Source: Bostrychus sinensis | Taxonomy: Eukaryota; Chordata; Actinopteri; Gobiiformes; Eleotridae | DNA length: 64,000 nucleotides | Direction of reading: 5' to 3' | Assembly: GCA_020698575.1 (NCBI GenBank) | Contig: CM036245.1 | Coordinates: 11,798,979 to 11,862,978, forward strand | Shown here: in pieces, positions 11,833-24,060 of the stretch | Position numbering within the stretch: the first letter of the stretch is position 1 | Layout of the letters: every line of letters starts with the position of its first letter | The notes under the pieces: model-generated | Seen by the model: only the letters and a program-made list of their open reading frames with translations | Databases searched by the model: none | What the model was told of the DNA's origin: nothing | Position numbers and translations under genes: made by a program

Positions 11833-12354
11833 CAGTGGTTCTCAAGCTTTTTACTCCAGTTATCACCACAGACTACCAGGAACTATTTTTAAATGACTAA
11901 AATGAGCCTGAACCAGGACCAGGACCAAGTCTTAAACAGGGTCTTAACTAGGACTAAACCAGGTCTAAACTAGGACTAATAAAATAAGTTTAAAACAAGG
12001 GGTAACTTTAAGGTCTTCACCAGAACTTAATCTTGCTAAACCAGAATTTAACTAGGCAAAACTTAGCCAGAACTAAAGCAGGGCTAAACCAGGTCTAAAC
12101 CAGGGGTAAATAAGGTTTAACCAGGTCTAAACCATGGACTAAACCATAAGTTAACTAGAACATAACCTGGGAAAACCTGCCCTAAACCAGAACTAATCAG
12201 GGACTAAGTAGTAGTTTAAACTTCAAATATTAAGCCCCAACCAGATCTAAAACTGGGTTAAACCTGGCTCTAAATTAAACTTACTCAGGACTTCAACTGC
12301 GAAAGCCTCCTAGGTACCACCAGCTGTACTCAACCCACAGTTTGAGAACCACTG
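11833..12354. mobile_element. hAT-like element with AGGACTAAACC minisatellite interior
   Basis: The ends CAGTGGTTCTCAA (11833-11845) and TTGAGAACCACTG (12342-12354) are perfect 13-bp inverted repeats of the hAT CAGTGGTTCTCAA type. About 350 bp of the interior is a degenerate array of AGGACTAAACC/AGGTCTAAACC units. No matching 8-bp target duplication is evident. It falls within the probable 3' UTR of ITM2C, so it may be transcribed. Confidence 0.8.
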
Positions 12355-12822
12355 CTTTAATACATTTATGTAACCATTAGTGATGCATTGCTTTGCTCGC
12401 TTTTTATGCTTTTGCTGGCTTTCTTGCTCTTCTTTTTTCTACTATTTTGTTTAAATTGGATTAAGTTAAACAGGGTTAAGCTGATATTGTTAACGAAGCA
12501 CATTTTTTAAATTGTAAACACTGGAAAAAGTCAATATCTAAGTCCAATTTTAGCCTTTTGTTTGTAGAAGAGATGCATCTTTCATCTTAATGCATTTGTA
12601 ACTCATTTAAAAGCCCTTAATTTCCCCTTGCATGTTGTTTATCTAGAAGAGAAAGCAGCACCGTTAGGATGTTTTGTAAAATTATGCTTAAGCCTTAGTC
12701 CTGTGTCAGAGACCGGACTAAAGTCATTACTTCTGAAGGGGGGCATATTATTATGGTATGAAATGTTAGTTAAAACTTTACTTCAATCTGTATATTTTGT
12801 CTGCCATTGGAATTTGTCTGTG

Positions 12823-12828
12823 AATAAA
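12823..12828 (+). terminator. Candidate polyadenylation signal of ITM2C
   Basis: AATAAA in GTCTGTGAATAAAGTAGC, about 1.9 kb after the stop codon. No better signal close to the stop codon stood out. Assignment to ITM2C is inferred from position. Confidence 0.4.
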
Positions 12829-12859
12829 GTAGCGATAAAAAAATGTTTCTGCCATAGTT

Positions 12860-15170
12860 TTTGAATCAGTACAGACCAGCCACAAGGCCAATCCCAAGCC
12901 CGTATAACTGTCTATGTTGGAGGCATGTTTTCAAATGTGTAGCTATCAGCCAACATGTGGACATGTAATAAATTAAAATGCATATTGTGGTGGCTAGAGG
13001 TGATAAAAAATGGGAGTAAACCTGGAATTATTACTTTTTAATTATGAATGTGTAACAAAGCCAGATGTAAAACCCGGTTTAACTACAAGCTGAACATGAT
13101 TAATAATGAATTTCCCTTGACTAAGTTAAAACTGACATGTATATTACAAAAGTACTTTGAAAATTTTACATAATATACTATATATATATTATTTATAATA
13201 TATTTATAATATATTTTCATTATTAATTTTATGGTTTCATGTTTTATGTCAACAATCTAACTGCACTTGAATGCGGCATTATAAGTCATGTAAACAAACC
13301 AAACCAATGTCACACAGTCATTCAGCGGAAGACACTAAAAAACAGGCATCGCCATGGAAACCCTGGTGCATGTCCGCGACTCATGTAGCATTTATGCTAA
13401 TTTTGACGATAAATAATGATTTTTATTTGCCAAACTGGTTAAGGTTAGGTTAAGGAATAAAGCAACACTAGCCTTACCCCTTAATCACCAAATATACACT
13501 TTATTTATCATTTATTACTTGTTTATTTAAGATAAGTTGACTTAAACGGTCATCAACCGTGTGTGTGACGCAAGACGTTAAGCCCCGCCCCCATGAGAAA
13601 TGCCTGGTTTTTAGTTAGTCCCACATAAAATAAAACATTTAGAGCCCCACCTGTATATGGCTTATTATTGGGTACATTCCTCAGTTCAGTGTCATGTGAA
13701 GAGGAACGGCAAAGAAAAAGCACTAAATGGGACAAAACGGCTGAACCTGTTTCGAGACATCTGCCCTGGAAGACAGACAGAAACACACCTGGACACTGTC
13801 CTGACTGCTGACCTTCTGGATTTCTAATGTGACAGAGTAATGTGAAATTAAAAACAGAACATTAAAATGTCAAAAAACATTTATACACTTATTTTCATAT
13901 AGTAAGGCTATAGATCTGTTAAATATCCAATGCAATTTTTAAAAGTATACTCTCGTGTTGAGAATTCATAAGGTCCTTAAAGAGGTTCTTAAAGACTATT
14001 ACCACTAGTAGTGCTACTGCAACTACTTGTGCCACTTTTACTCCCAAGTACTACAAGTACTACAAAATGCTTCTATTACTACAGCTTTAAGCATTTTTGT
14101 AAGTAAAAAAAGTACTTTTTTGTAGGAGGAGTAGTATCAGAAAATATACTCAGAAAAGTACCAATAATTCCATTTGGGAGTTTAGGGCTTGGACTGTTGC
14201 CCTTCTTCCCTCCATCTTCTTCTTCTCCAGTTCAGCTCCAGAGTGGTAAGAGGGATCAGGAAGATATGCTGCCACCTGCTGGAATTGTGCAAACCAAAAA
14301 AAAATTACAAACTGGGGCTTTAAAGGCTCAGTTATGTTTGTTAACTTTTATCTTCATAAGTGGTTGTTACATTTCTGTGGTGACACATCAATTTCACTAA
14401 AGCCAAGTTAAATCTTTACAATTCGCTGGTTGTGTTAGTCTGGTTTTCTCCAGCCAGGAGGAAGAAATTTGAAAGATTAAATGGCTGTCTGTGTATGTCT
14501 CTGTGTCAGCCCTGAGACTAGCCATTTTCTAGGGTGTACCCTACCTAAGGCCCATAGTTGCAGAGACAGGCTCCATCATCCACAACCCCTAAAGGCAATA
14601 AGCAGAAGCAGTAATAAGGACTAAAGTAAGCTTAATTCAAAACCACTAGGCATGAAATCTAAATTGCTGTTTTTTGCAATATGTGTCTGTGTCTCCCCAA
14701 ATTGAGAAGTGTTGAAAATCACCAAAATCACCATATGTAATAGTGTTGTTAGATAATGTATGCCACCAGGTTATCTAAACACACTTTTTTATGCAACACA
14801 AACCGATTTGAATAAGTCCATTATCATAATTGTAAGCTTCGTTCATCTATTTGTCTCCTTTTTGGATTCAGAACAGTTCCTAATTGCTTTCCTCTGTTAT
14901 TGCATCATGGCTTACCTGTGCCTGTCCCACTTACTCTCCGTCATCATCCCTGTCTGCCTGTTGCATCACACCTCTCTGCTTCTCCTGCAAACACTCAAAT
15001 AGATTGTCCTATTACATCAATGAGGCGTAACATTATGACCACCTGCCTAATATGCAGCCCTGTGATGCACATTCTGACACTTTTCTACCAGAACCAGAAT
15101 TAAATCTGAGCAGTACAGCAGCTCGTCTGTTGGATCAGACCACGCGGGACAACCTTCACTCCCCACATGC
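12860..15170. other. Intergenic stretch, repeat remnants only
   Basis: No gene is recognised. It includes an AT-rich palindromic patch (13175-13220), a degraded GTACT-triplet element (about 13990-14170), and a SINE-like fragment (14475-14612, GTGTCAGCCCTGAGACTAGC and CCCATAGTTGCAGAGACAGG). Short open frames here look random. Confidence 0.5.
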
Positions 15171-15178
15171 ATCACCTG

Positions 15179-16479
15179 TAGGGATGTCACGATTTCACAT
15201 TTTTGTGTCACAATCAGGGTGGTTTTCAAAAGTTACTAGCCATTTGAGACTTTCACTAGCTACATTTAAGACATTAAAATGTTGTTTAATGTGTAGTATA
15301 GGTGTGATAAGACAATTATGTGCTAAAATTTAAATGTGCAGTCCTTTTGACAATGACCACTGGAAATGTACTACATTATAATTTTTCATTATCAAAAAGA
15401 AAAAGTTTAGTAGTTGTGTTGGAAATTCATTATTTTCTGTGTTATCCTACTGTTATTCTATTGTCTGAGCTAAGTGCTGTACAAGGACAATGGCATGTGT
15501 AGCAGCTGTAAGGCCAAAGGATGTTGTGTCTTAGTGCACACGAGGCTAGGACATGGCGTCTTCTTAAAGATTAGAGCAAAAGTCTTCAGATCTGCTTGTG
15601 ACTCTGGGACACGTACTCTCTCCTGTGTATGTTTGGTATAAAAACTACCACTCTGCATCTCTTGTGCACAAGTAAATTAGAGACAACTTGCTGATTGATC
15701 CAGACACAGTGTTTTTGTCAAGTATCTCAATCTAAAATTTCCATCACATAGTCTCCGAAAATGTACACGGTATTTTTGCTTGTTCTGTAGCACCCTTAGT
15801 TTTCAATTTAGGGACCACTAATAATAATTGATGAGTTAGTATAAGTTAGGTGAATCAAATTGGTTACAATTTATGTATAAAATCCAACCGGACAAAAAGG
15901 CTAGTGAGACTAAATGTAAATTGAAATCTACCCATATTTGGCCAGGTGGCTAGTGGTAGTGCCACCTGGCCAAATATGGGTATAAGTCAAGCCCTGGTTA
16001 CAATTGTGAGCTGAAATGCAATTATACAATTTTCACTGTCTGATTTTAAACCTGTCTGACCCATTCTATAGATATATTTATTTCTTTATTTTATTAATTA
16101 GCTACAGAGACCATATAACCATGTAACTGTGGGCCAGTTATATGGCCTTTACTACAACTAATAGCCTACTTAGCAGATCTTTCTTTTTTTTTGGTAACTC
16201 CATCCACACTACACACACAGCCTCACCAGGCATTATCAGCCCCTCCCCTTGTGTACAGCAATGCCATAGATGTCGTAAATGCTGTAAATGCGTACAGAAC
16301 TCACGCTGGGATGAAGTGGGGAGTGTACAGTGCAACGAGGTGCTCCGTTTACTTGGAGCACCACACAGAACGTATTGGCAGCTCCAGAAAGTGACGCACA
16401 AGAGCTCGCTGCGAGATACCATAGCTTCTAAAATTTATATCACAAATAATAGAATAATCGGTTAATCCTGACATCCCTA
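15179..16479. mobile_element. 1.3-kb hAT-like element with internal perfect hairpin
   Basis: The termini TAGGGATGTCACGATT (from 15179) and AATCCTGACATCCCTA (to 16479) are inverted with one mismatch over 16 bp. The flanks ATCACCTG (15171-15178) and GTCACCTG (16480-16487) match at 7 of 8. No transposase frame is visible, so it is non-autonomous. It contains a perfect 20-bp stem hairpin at 15931-15980. Confidence 0.8.
15931..15980. repeat. Perfect 20-bp inverted repeat with 10-nt loop
   Basis: Arm 15931-15950 (CCCATATTTGGCCAGGTGGC) is exactly complementary to arm 15961-15980, with a 10-base loop, TAGTGGTAGT. The arms have no mismatch although the surrounding element looks aged. Confidence 0.95.
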
Positions 16480-17354
16480 GTCACCTGTTGCCGGTTCACC
16501 ACTGTTCCTTCCTTGGACTACTTTTGACCAGAGCAGACTGGTAACACGGCATAGGAGCTGCAGTTTTGGAAATGCTTTGACCCAGTGATTGAGCCATCAC
16601 ATTTTGTCCCTTGTCTATCTCGCTCGAATCCTTACCCTTGTCCATTTTCCCTGCTTCTAATGCATCAACTTTTAGGACAAAATGTTCACTTGCTGCCTAT
16701 GTTATTCCACCCATTAAAAGGTGTCATGGTGAAGAGATAATCTGTGTTATTTTACATCATCTATCAGTGGTCATAATGTGACATCTGATCTGTGTATCTT
16801 ATTTAATAGTTGGGACAGTGCAAAGCCAGGCAGTGTTGTTAGTATTTGCTCTGCCAGTCCTCAGCGGCCAATGCAGTGTTTACTTTTGGATCATTTCATC
16901 TCTCTAGATGAGGTCATAGATCCTTACAGTCTGCTCCAGGCTTATACCAGTGCCGCCCCATCTGCTGAAGATTAGTATCCCATGTAACAGTCTCCCCCAC
17001 AGAGAGGCACACACTTAGCAGAATCAGGGGATTTAGCACATGTTTTTTTTATTATATCAAGTAGGAGGAGTACTTTCCAATTGTGTATTCTTGGTAAACA
17101 CAAAGGCCAGTCTGACAGAGGAGCTACTGGATGCAAAGATGCATTTTCTGATATATTCCCTCCCTGTTATGGAAACTGAAACTGGTGTGGGTGGAAACTA
17201 ATCACTTAGGGACAGAAAAAGCATTTTTAATCAAGTCACAAAAGTATAAATATGCTTCCTGAAGAGTAAAACTTACAGTATGTCCAATGTAGTTTTGCTT
17301 ATAACTTAAAACAATGACTAATAGAGTTAATGTGTTACCTTAGGTTCAGTGTTA

Positions 17355-17650
17355 GGGTTATCCTGCATCCTACATCCCTCCTCTTTCATCCTACATTCTT
17401 CATCCTGCATCACCTGGTTAGAATTAATGATTCATGGTGAATGCAAAAGTACAGAGAGATCTTGGTCTTACGATACTAAGTGCATTCAGGCAAACAAATG
17501 CTGTTTCCTCTTTGTGGTCAGGTTGTGGAAATGTCAGCGCATGCTGTTAGAGTCAATCATCCTGCATTGCTGAACCGTCATGGAGCATCCTACATCACTT
17601 ATCCTGCACCCATCATCCTGCATCACTCATCCTGCATCCTCAGCATGGCC
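17355..17650. repeat. CATCCTGCAT-type short tandem and dispersed repeat
   Basis: Units of the type CATCCTGCATC/CATCCTACATC occur at 17361-17412 and 17590-17641, and again beside the next receptor copy at about 20550-20585 and 20812-20835. They appear to have been carried along with the segmental duplication of the receptor genes. Confidence 0.7.
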
Positions 17651-17964
17651 AACTACAGTCTCTCTGAGCGGAGTCTGCATAGTGAATGAAAATAAGAGTG
17701 AATGGTTTGAATTCATATTTTTTTATTTTTCACATATTTGTAAGATAATGATCACAGCTGATAGTTTGTAGACTACGCAAATGCATGAGGTGATTAACTG
17801 TTCTGTCAATAGCACAGCATAATATAAGTAAGCAACTGAAACTCTGAGACGTCGGCTGGGCTTTATTAAAAAGCATTTTTGACAGTGGAGAAGGAGAAAG
17901 GAGGAGGTGGGCTCTAAAAACAAACAAAAAAATTCACATTGTCAAAAACGTGTGTAGCCCATCT

Positions 17965-18828
17965 TTATATTTGGTTGCTAGCTGTGATTTGGTTTCTTTC
18001 CTCTTTCTTCTTCCAGAACGCATCCAAAGAGAAGTAATACAAAATGGGGTCGAGACAACAGTTAGCTGCTGCGATACAAATCAGATAGTTTAGAGAATCA
18101 TTTCTCCCTTTTATGAGTAATCCAATGGAGCCTGGCAGGAAACAGACTGTGAACATTATCAAGCTCATTATATACAAATGCATGACGTTGACCTTGTTGT
18201 TGACCCTCGCCAAGTCACTGACATGTCTATGGAGAGTCCAGGAGACCAGAAGGGTAGACACAACATTGACAATTAGGAGAGTTAGGACTAGAACAAGCTG
18301 AAAAATACCTATAACAAATCTTGTGTCGTTGTGATTGTTTTGATTCCCAAAGCAATAGGACTCATTGTAATGTTTTCCCAAAGCTACACTCAAAGTGATG
18401 CTGCTAATTACCACAAAAAGCCAAACAGATATGGCAGCTTTCCCGGCATTGCAGGCTGTCCTTATGTGCCGGGACCTCAGAGGGTAGACCACAGCCAGCA
18501 TCCGGTCCACGCTTATGAAGGTGATGAAGATTGCACTCGACCGGAGGTTGACGCCAAATAAAGCATTTGTCCCAATACAGGCCAAGTGTCCGAGAGGCCA
18601 TGTCCCTGTGGCATAAAAGTACACCCTCAGAGGAAGCGAGATGACGAGCAGAAGGTCCGAAATGGCGAGGTTGACCATAAAAACAACACTGGGAGAGTTG
18701 AGGCCATGGTGTCGAAGCAGAATCCATAGAGCAATGATGTTAAGAGGCAAACCAAGGACCATAATAAATCCCAAAATCACGGCATTGGGCAGCTGCGGAT
18801 CTGCTCTGTTCTCCAGACTGGTGTTCAT
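17965..18828 (-). CDS. Class A GPCR, GPR55/LPAR6-like, array copy 1
   Basis: Single-exon rhodopsin-family receptor of 287 residues, read from the ATG at 18828 (MNTSLEN), where the paralogues also start; an in-frame ATG 8 codons upstream (18852) is possible. Features: N-terminal glycosylation site NTS at 2, TM1 16-38, TM2 47-69 (NLAISDLLLVISLPLRV), Cys84 at the top of TM3, DRM in place of DRY at 108-110, TM4 132-150, ECL2 Cys159, TM5 173-196, TM6 with FTVCFLP 226-232, TM7 with DPILYY 260-265, then a short basic tail. DPxxY and the CCLDP context are typical of the delta branch (P2Y, LPA4/6, GPR35, GPR55). The ligand cannot be read from sequence. Position after CAB39-ITM2C and minus orientation match human GPR55. 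No lesion seen. Confidence 0.92.
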   Translation of the reverse strand: MNTSLENRADPQLPNAVILGFIMVLGLPLNIIALWILLRHHGLNSPSVVFMVNLAISDLLLVISLPLRVYFYATGTWPLGHLACIGTNALFGVNLRSSAIFITFISVDRMLAVVYPLRSRHIRTACNAGKAAISVWLFVVISSITLSVALGKHYNESYCFGNQNNHNDTRFVIGIFQLVLVLTLLIVNVVSTLLVSWTLHRHVSDLARVNNKVNVMHLYIMSLIMFTVCFLPGSIGLLIKGRNDSLNYLICIAAANCCLDPILYYFSLDAFWKKKEERNQITASNQI

Positions 18829-19019
18829 GGCTGAGTGAATGCAACAGTACATCCAGATCTTGGTCTTACAATGTGCATTCAGGCAAACTAAAAGTGGTTT
18901 CCTCTTTGTGGTCAGGTTGGTGACGTTTCAGTGCAGGCTGCTACAGTTGAGGAAGTCACGGTCATCTTAATTTTAACACTTATTTTCTTCGCTCACACCG
19001 TTTATTTGTTTTATAATTT

Positions 19020-19104
19020 TTTACCTGAAAAAGGCCCGCAACCCACTGAAAATGGTTCTGCGACCCACTTTTGGGTCCCGACCCACCAGTTGAGAATCAC
19101 TGGT
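19020..19104. mobile_element. hAT-like element terminus
   Basis: The sequence ends in CCCACTTTTGGGTCCCGACCCACCAGTTGAGAATCACTG, the reverse of the terminus at 45821 (CAGTGGTTCCTAAATGGTGG). It is a widespread fish hAT-type end. The opposite end was not located. Confidence 0.55.
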
Positions 19105-19479
19105 GTAGAGACTTGGAAACAGTTAAAGCTTGGGAACATGATAAAGTGCTGCTAAGGATTAACAGGCACCCCTATAATTTTAGTTTTCTCATTTTCTTAT
19201 CTTTTCATTATAATTATTCATCTGGTTCCATTGCAGCTCATTTGAGTTGTGTGCTTTTCCCGATACTGTCTTCTAGATGGCGTGTAACGCGCCGTGGTAG
19301 AGAGTAGACTTGCACCAGAGCAAGAATAAATCCTCTTGTTGTGAGGTTAGCAGCAGCTCAACATATGTGCTTCTTTTAATCTCACACATTCATGTTTGGG
19401 CCCTAATTAAAGTTATTTTAAATAAAATGAAATTTTTTTTAAGGGTAGTCAACAATGTAAAACCAAGCAATGATTCAAA

Positions 19480-19940
19480 AAAATGCAGGTTTTAAACATT
19501 GTTAAAATACATTTTACAAATTATACGTCAATTCATGTCAAGTAATTGTATCAACACAATAGTATACAAACATTGCACATAACAGCTAAAAATAAATAGT
19601 AATTTATATTTTGATTTATAAAAATTATACCTTAAAGCTGCATATAGTGTAACCTCTGTTAAAACCAAAAAGGCATATGTAACTTTTATTTAAAAAAATA
19701 AGGTATAAAATTATACATTTGAATAGATTCTTTGGATATAAATTATAACAAAAATTTTGGTTAAGTCTATTTCTTTCTTTCTTTTTTTTTTTTTTTAAAG
19801 TGAAAGGTCTCCTATGCTCTGATGATTCTAAGCTCTCAATATGAGATTTGTATGAGCTGACATCCTAAGAATAATATAAGAAAAATGTGCATTAAATCAG
19901 AAAAAAAGTGCATTAATTAAATACGATATGCAACAAGACA
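19480..19940. repeat. Duplicated intergenic block, copy A
   Basis: Landmarks at 19635-19890 (CATATAGTGTAACCTCTGTT, AAAGTGAAAGGTCTCCTATG, GAGCTGACATCCTAAGAATA) recur in the same order at about 28985-29245. This shows that the receptor duplications included several kilobases of spacer, not just the coding exon. Confidence 0.75.
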
Positions 19941-21167
19941 ATACCTATGATCCAACTGTTTCATTCATCAGTTACTGACCAGAAGTCTTATGTTGTTCAT
20001 AAAATACTGTGAAATCCCAGTGCGATAAGTGCTTTTGTTTGTTCCAAAGTTGAGGAATTTGGCACATCTGATAACCAGGTTTGGCATGTGATGGATTTTA
20101 CAGCATTCAGCACAATCCTTAAGAGAATTTTAAATCTGTTTTATTTACACTGATTGTGCCCTAGAATAATAAATCATTATCTTATTCACTGCTACGTTAC
20201 TTCACTGCCTTTTCTCACTCAGACAAAGATAACTGAACGGGCATAGACATGGAATATACATAAGGAACACAATATAATCCTTTTTAATCAATAAAACCTA
20301 TTTTTAAACAGAAGTTACCTTCTACATCACTCATTGTTCAATATTTGCAGATGTCTCAGAGGTTTGGCTTCAACATCAAGTTTGAGTGCTGAATTTATTT
20401 TGATGTAGCTGGACTCTGCTGTGAACTGGAGCTTTGCTGTTATCTTTGTAGATGCTTGAACTCAAGGTTGACCTTGGTTATTGTTCTGTCCATTATTCCT
20501 AACAGACGTCGTTGATCTACATGTGGCAGTATCAGGCCAGTGCTCATCTCTCATCCTGCATCCCTCATTCTGCATCCTACATGCCTTATTTTTTTATTGT
20601 GTATTTAGCCCTTATTTTACCAGATTAGTCTCACTGGGATCTAAAATCTCTAAAAGAGAGACCTGGCCAAGACGGGCAGCAGCACAAGGTTACAATAATA
20701 AAAAGCATACAGTATATTCTTATAAAATCACTTAAAACACAGACATATAGATAATCTGGACTTGACTGACCTCACCAGAGCCTTAAATAGACAATTTCCT
20801 TAATCTTTTGTCCTACATCACTCATCCTACATCCTTGATCGTCAGCACAGCCAACTACAGTGGCGTTAACTGGTGAATCTAAATAACCCATAGTGAATGA
20901 ATCTGAATATAAGTGCCTGGTTTCAATGAATGATCTTTTATTTTTCACATATCTGTGAGATAATTATCACAGTTATTACTGTTGACTCTATGCAAATGCA
21001 CTACAGTCAATAGCACAGCATCATTTAATCAGTAATAAGTAATCTCCAAACCATTGAGTCTGAGACGTTGGCCGGGGTTTATTATAAATGGTTTTGGACA
21101 AAGAAGAAGGAAGGAGGAGGAGAGCTCTAAAAAAAATGACATTCTCAAAAACTCAGGTTGTGGGTCT

Positions 21168-22040
21168 TTATATTTGGTTGCTAGCTGTGATTTGGTTTCT
21201 TTCCTCTTTCTCCTTCCAGAAAGCATCCAAAGAGAAGTAATACAAAATGGGGTCGAGACAACAGTTAGCTGCTGCGATACAAATCAGAGAGTTCAGAGAG
21301 TTATTTGTCCCTTTTATGAGTAATCCAATGGAGCCTGGCAGGAAACAGACTGTGAACATTATCAAGCTCATTACATACAAATGCATGACATTGACCTTGT
21401 TGTTGACCCTCACCAAGTCACTGACATGTCTATGGAGAGTCCAGGAGACCAGAAGGGTAGACACAACATTGACAATTAGGAGAGTTAGGACTAGAACAAG
21501 CTGAAAAATACTCTCTATGTTCTTGTGATCGTCTTGATGTTGTAGATGCTCAAAGCAAAAGGACTCATTGTGATGTTTTAAATGTTTTCCCAAATCTACA
21601 TACTTAGGGATGCTGATGATCACCACAAAAAGCCAAACAGATATGGCAGCTTTTCCGGCATTGTAGGCTGTCCTTATGTGCCGGGACCTCAGAGGGTAGA
21701 CCACAGCCAGCATCCGGTCCACGCTTATGAAGGTGATGAAGATTGCACTGGAGCGGAGGTTGACGCCAAATAAAGCATTTGTCCCAATACAGGCCAAGTG
21801 TCCGAGAGGCCATGTCCCTGTGGCATAAAAGTGCACCCTCAGAGGAAGCGAGATGATGAGCAGGAGGTCCGAAATGGCAAGGTTGACCATAAAAACAACA
21901 CTGGGAGACTTGAGACTGTGGTGTCGAAGCAGAATCCATAGTGCAACAGCGTTAAGAGGCAAACCAAGGAACATAATAGATCCGAAAGCCACGGCGTAGG
22001 GCAGCTGCGGCTCTGCTTTGTTCTCCACACTGGTGTTCAT
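21168..22040 (-). CDS. Class A GPCR, GPR55/LPAR6-like, array copy 2
   Basis: Intact 290-residue paralogue of copy 1, starting at MNTSVENK (ATG at 22040); an in-frame ATG 20 codons upstream exists, but its extension is not shared by copies 1 and 3. All seven helices, TM3 and ECL2 cysteines, DRM, FTVCFLP and DPILYY are present, and the tail is the same length. TM2, TM3, TM5, TM6 and TM7 are almost residue-identical to the neighbours. ECL2 differs: KHLKHHNESFCFEHLQHQDD followed by a shorter junction to TM5. Flanking DNA on both sides is also duplicated, so this is a segmental duplicate rather than a retrocopy. Function is as for copy 1; the ligand is unknown. Confidence 0.92.
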   Translation of the reverse strand: MNTSVENKAEPQLPYAVAFGSIMFLGLPLNAVALWILLRHHSLKSPSVVFMVNLAISDLLLIISLPLRVHFYATGTWPLGHLACIGTNALFGVNLRSSAIFITFISVDRMLAVVYPLRSRHIRTAYNAGKAAISVWLFVVIISIPKYVDLGKHLKHHNESFCFEHLQHQDDHKNIESIFQLVLVLTLLIVNVVSTLLVSWTLHRHVSDLVRVNNKVNVMHLYVMSLIMFTVCFLPGSIGLLIKGTNNSLNSLICIAAANCCLDPILYYFSLDAFWKEKEERNQITASNQI

Positions 22041-22729
22041 GGTCAAGTGAATGGACAGGGAGATCTTGGTCTTAATAAGTGCAAAGTGCATGCAGGCCAA
22101 CTAAAAGTGGTTAGGTTTTGCAAATTTCAGTGAAGTCTGGTGCAGTTGAGGAAGTTGCAGTGATCTTAATCTTAACACTCATCGATCCAATAATCTTATA
22201 CTCGCAAAACATTACTGAGCAAAAGGTTTGGTTCATACTCAAGCAATCTAAAAACAGTTAAAAATGATAATATGTTAAAATTGCTCAAGACTGGGAACAG
22301 TTACACTTACATATTTACTAAGATGGGTGCTAAATTACGAGTGCAGCTTAAAAAATAGCATTTGCTCTTTGTGGGCATGTTTGTGTGATATATACAAAGA
22401 GGAAGTGCACAAGTAATTGCTGCTGCAAATCTGATATGTAAATGTGTATAAGATATGTAAATAGATTAGACACCCTGACAGCAAGAGCAACACTGATCTG
22501 CTCTGACTGCATGTTCCCCTACAGTGATGCAATGCAAAAGTCAATGAGAGACCAGTCCCAAATAACAAGACTGACTGTAGCAGACAACTAGGCTTATGTG
22601 TTTAAAGGATAATCATTTCATTGTATTTTACTTTCTTTGGTTAATTTTTGCATAGACAGCCCTTATTAAATCCATATCTCATGCGATTCTGGCTCTGACC
22701 AGAGTCATGTGACTTTTGTTCCCCTGTCT

Positions 22730-23232
22730 GTCAGAGAGAAAGGAGAAGCTCTCGATATCCCAGTCCATCTACGTTCCTACTCTCACCTATGGTCATGAGC
22801 TTTGGGTCATGACCAAAAGGAAAAGATCCCGGGTACAAGTGGCTGAAGTGAGTTTACTCCGCAGGGTGGCTGGGCGCTCCCTTAGAGATAGGGTGAGGAG
22901 CTCAGTTACTCGGGAGGAGCTCGGAGTAGAGCCACTGCTCCTCCACATCGAGAGGAGCCAGCTGAGGTGGTTCGGGCATCTGTTCCGGATGCCTCCTGGA
23001 CGTCTCCCTGGGGAGGTATTCGGGCATGTCCCACTGGGAGGAGGCCCTGGGGAAGACCTAGGACACACTGGAGGGACTATGTCTCCCGACTGGCCTGGGA
23101 CCCCCTTGGGGTTCCTCCAGGCGAGCTGGAGGAAGTGTCCAGGGAGAGGGAAGTCTGGACGTCCTTGCTTAGACTGCTGCCCCCGCGACCCGGCCCCCGG
23201 ATAAAGCAGAAGAAGATGGATGGATGGACAAT
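22730..23232 (+). mobile_element. 5'-truncated non-LTR retrotransposon, 3' end of the RT frame
   Basis: The translation contains YVPTLTYGHELWVMTKRKRS, LRRVAGRSLRDRVRSSVT and HIERSQLRWFGHLFRMPPGR, then, after a frame change near 23020, GRRPWGRPRTHWRDYVSRLA. This is the conserved C-terminal tail of a widespread fish LINE. It ends in an ATGGATGGATGG tail (23217-23228), as expected for target-primed insertion. It is frameshifted and truncated, so inactive. It lies between receptor copies 2 and 3. Confidence 0.85.
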
Positions 23233-23509
23233 ATAGCACATTTTAACATATAAATAAAGTGTGATATAAATATTTGAACTATATTAGGACCAAAATGGTG
23301 TATGTAACTTTAATTAAAATTTTAAAAAGGTATTAAGTTACAATTGTGCATAAATTTAAGACAAGTATAATGAAGCAGAAGAAAAAATAAGTGAATGGTT
23401 TGACTTAAAAATATTTTATTTTTCACACATTTGTGCTATAGTTATCAAAAGTTAATATCATTTGTAGACAACACAAAATGCACTACGTAACTAATTGTTC
23501 AGTCAATAG

Positions 23510-24060
23510 CAGTGTTGGTTGAGACATGTGTTAGTCTGTATGTAGTTCTGGTTTAAACATATAGGCTACAGTAAATGCAGACCTCTGTGACCTCTATGGT
23601 GCTGACAGTGTGTGAACCGGGCTTTTGGACTGCTAGCCACGAGCATCTTGGTGCCGTGTGACGAAGAGAGGTGCTTCATGTCCAAAATAAATGACACAAG
23701 TCATGCATTACATGGGTTTTAATGTGCAACACCGAGCCGTAGGACTACCCAAAGCACTGCGGAGTCCCAGAGACAAAGTGAAATTGCAGAACCCCGGGAT
23801 ATGCAGTCTCAGCCCCACAAGCACACTAAAGCACCGCAGCGTTTCCCCCTGCTCCTGCCGTGGGCAACCTGCTCAGCCAGAGAAGTTAAGAGGTCACAGC
23901 CACTCCTTGTCTGTCTCCTCCTTAAAGTAACGTGCCACATTTTATTGTCAGTAACGGTGTTGTACCCATGGGAAAAGTAATTAGTTAGATTACTCCGTTA
24001 GTGAAAAAACAACACTGTTCGGAACGCCATTATAGTTTAACACTGTTAGTCCCAACACTG
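23510..24060. mobile_element. Non-autonomous hAT element inserted in the 3' flank of GPCR copy 3
   Basis: The ends CAGTGTTGG (23510-23518) and CCAACACTG (24052-24060) are inverted. The flanking target duplication GTCAATAG is perfect (23502-23509 and 24061-24068). The unoccupied site survives in the paralogous flanks: GTCAATAGCACAGCAT at about 17806 and 21006, and GTAAATAGCACAG at about 29664. The 551-bp interior has no transposase. Confidence 0.9.

Noticed and set aside
18404..18727. Minus-strand 107-codon frame within the GPCR, repeated in copies 2 and 3
   Set aside because: Alternative-frame shadow of the conserved TM1-TM4 region; conserved only because the receptor is.
22716..23236. 162-codon frame that could be called a host gene
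   Set aside because: It matches the conserved tail of fish LINE reverse transcriptase proteins, changes frame near 23020 and ends in an ATGG repeat tail.
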